A program made the translations under genes and the position numbers. The notes beneath the pieces are model-generated. The model was not told where the DNA came from and did not search any database. It was given only the letters and a program-made list of their open reading frames with translations. This document shows positions 63,370 to 64,000 of a DNA stretch of 64,000 bases, piece after piece (position 1 is the first letter of the stretch; the number at the start of each line of letters is the position of its first letter). The stretch covers positions 1 to 64,000 of the forward strand of contig NZ_SORE01000019.1 in assembly GCF_004366595.1 (NCBI RefSeq), given 5' to 3'. The DNA is from Paraburkholderia rhizosphaerae. GTDB taxonomy: Bacteria > Pseudomonadota > Gammaproteobacteria > Burkholderiales > Burkholderiaceae.

Positions 63370-64000
63370 TTACAGGTCGAGCAGCAGGCGCGCCGGGTCT
63401 TCCAGCGCATCCTTCATCGCGACCAGCGACAGCACCGCTTCGCGGCCATCGATGATCCGGTGGTCGTACGACAGCGCGAGGTAGTTGATCGGGCGGATCA
63501 CGATCTGACCGTTTTCGACCACCGGACGCTCCTTGGTCGCGTGCACGCCAAGAATGGCCGACTGCGGGGGGTTGATGATCGGCGTCGACAGCATCGAGCC
63601 GAACACGCCGCCGTTCGAGATCGAGAACGTGCCGCCGGTCATTTCTTCGATCGACAGCTTGCCGTCCTTCGCCTTCTGACCGAATTCGGCGATCTTCTTC
63701 TCGATGTCCGCGAGGCTCATCTGGTCGGCGTTGCGCAGGATCGGCACGACGAGGCCGCGCGGCGAACCGACCGCGATGCCGATATCGAAATAGCCGTGAT
63801 AGACAATGTCATTACCGTCGATCGACGCGTTCACCAGCGGGAATTTCTTCAGCGCATGCACAGCCGCCTTCACGAAGAACGACATGAAGCCGAGCTTCAC
63901 GCCGTGTTCCTTCTCGAAGCGATCCTTGTACTTGTTGCGCAGATCCATTACCGGCGCCATGTTCACTTCGTTGAACGTCGTGAGGATCGCGTTGGTTTGC
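63370..64000 (-). CDS. odhB: Dihydrolipoyllysine succinyltransferase (E2), C-terminal part, cut by window end
   Basis: The last ~210 residues of the E2 subunit of 2-oxoglutarate dehydrogenase are present. The frame continues to the window edge (QTNAILTTFNEVNMAPVMDL before the KYKDRFEKEHGVKLGFMSFF segment). The catalytic motif is ALSYDHRIIDGREAV (His and Asp of acyltransferase catalysis). NGGVFGSMLSTPIINPPQSA and the end ARLLLDL are family-typical. The lipoyl and subunit-binding domains lie outside the window. Confidence 0.95.
   Translation of the reverse strand, partial: QTNAILTTFNEVNMAPVMDLRNKYKDRFEKEHGVKLGFMSFFVKAAVHALKKFPLVNASIDGNDIVYHGYFDIGIAVGSPRGLVVPILRNADQMSLADIEKKIAEFGQKAKDGKLSIEEMTGGTFSISNGGVFGSMLSTPIINPPQSAILGVHATKERPVVENGQIVIRPINYLALSYDHRIIDGREAVLSLVAMKDALEDPARLLLDL

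Overview
The window is chromosomal DNA of a Burkholderia-group betaproteobacterium (Paraburkholderia/Burkholderia/Caballeronia). This rests on high GC and strong codon bias, on gene blocks typical of the group (aat-bpt, pyrD, rnr-rlmB, odhB-lpdA-zapE, fadD followed by a DUF1571 gene, DUF2968 and DUF2147 proteins) and on a second, long-tailed Hfq of the Burkholderia Hfq2 type. No rRNA, CRISPR array or complete insertion sequence was seen.

Layout. 1-4.1 kb is accessory DNA of mixed composition: the C-terminal stump of a type VI secretion Hcp gene, a Rieske oxygenase with a divergent LysR regulator and a broken reductase partner, an unrecognised ORF and small membrane ORFs. 4.1-7.7 kb is housekeeping: NUDIX hydrolase, the two N-end-rule aminoacyl-tRNA-protein transferases (aat, bpt) and pyrD. 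7.8-9.8 kb holds a Gfo/Idh/MocA oxidoreductase and a FadR-type GntR regulator with a good candidate operator. Two gene-poor stretches follow, around a Crp/Fnr-like regulator.

12.4-39.6 kb is a large exopolysaccharide/capsule locus. It contains a 1075-residue acetoacetyl-CoA-synthetase-like adenylation / carrier protein / thioesterase fusion, two membrane acyltransferases (one with an SGNH domain), RfbA, a DegT aminotransferase resembling the dTDP-viosamine enzyme VioA, six glycosyltransferases, a Wzx-like flippase, Wzc- and Wza-like export proteins, an initiating sugar phosphotransferase, ManC, and a GlxA-type AraC regulator. No Wzy polymerase and no tyrosine phosphatase could be found. The most attractive hypothesis is that the locus makes an acyl-decorated polysaccharide. 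In it, RfbA and the aminotransferase would supply a 4-amino-4,6-dideoxysugar, and the fusion enzyme would load a short keto- or hydroxy-acid onto its own carrier domain for attachment to the sugar.

40.5-45.7 kb is housekeeping on the minus strand (rpiA, an AmiD-like amidase, rlmB, rnr). At 46-46.9 kb two identical tRNA-Leu(CAG) genes each have a near-consensus promoter and a terminator. Behind them lie a 90-bp duplication that includes the tRNA 3' end and a truncated hipA, which looks like the scar of an integrated element. 47-53.7 kb has an MFS transporter with a strong terminator, fadD, a DUF1571 protein, and a vanillyl-alcohol-oxidase-family flavoprotein with a Tat-signal partner. 53.8-60.5 kb has envelope and regulatory genes: a His/Gly-rich lipoprotein, an ECF sigma/anti-sigma pair preceded by a tiny lipoprotein, the Hfq2-like protein, DUF2968 and DUF2147 proteins and an orphan transposase-like gene. 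The window ends with zapE, lpdA and the 3' part of odhB of the 2-oxoglutarate dehydrogenase operon.
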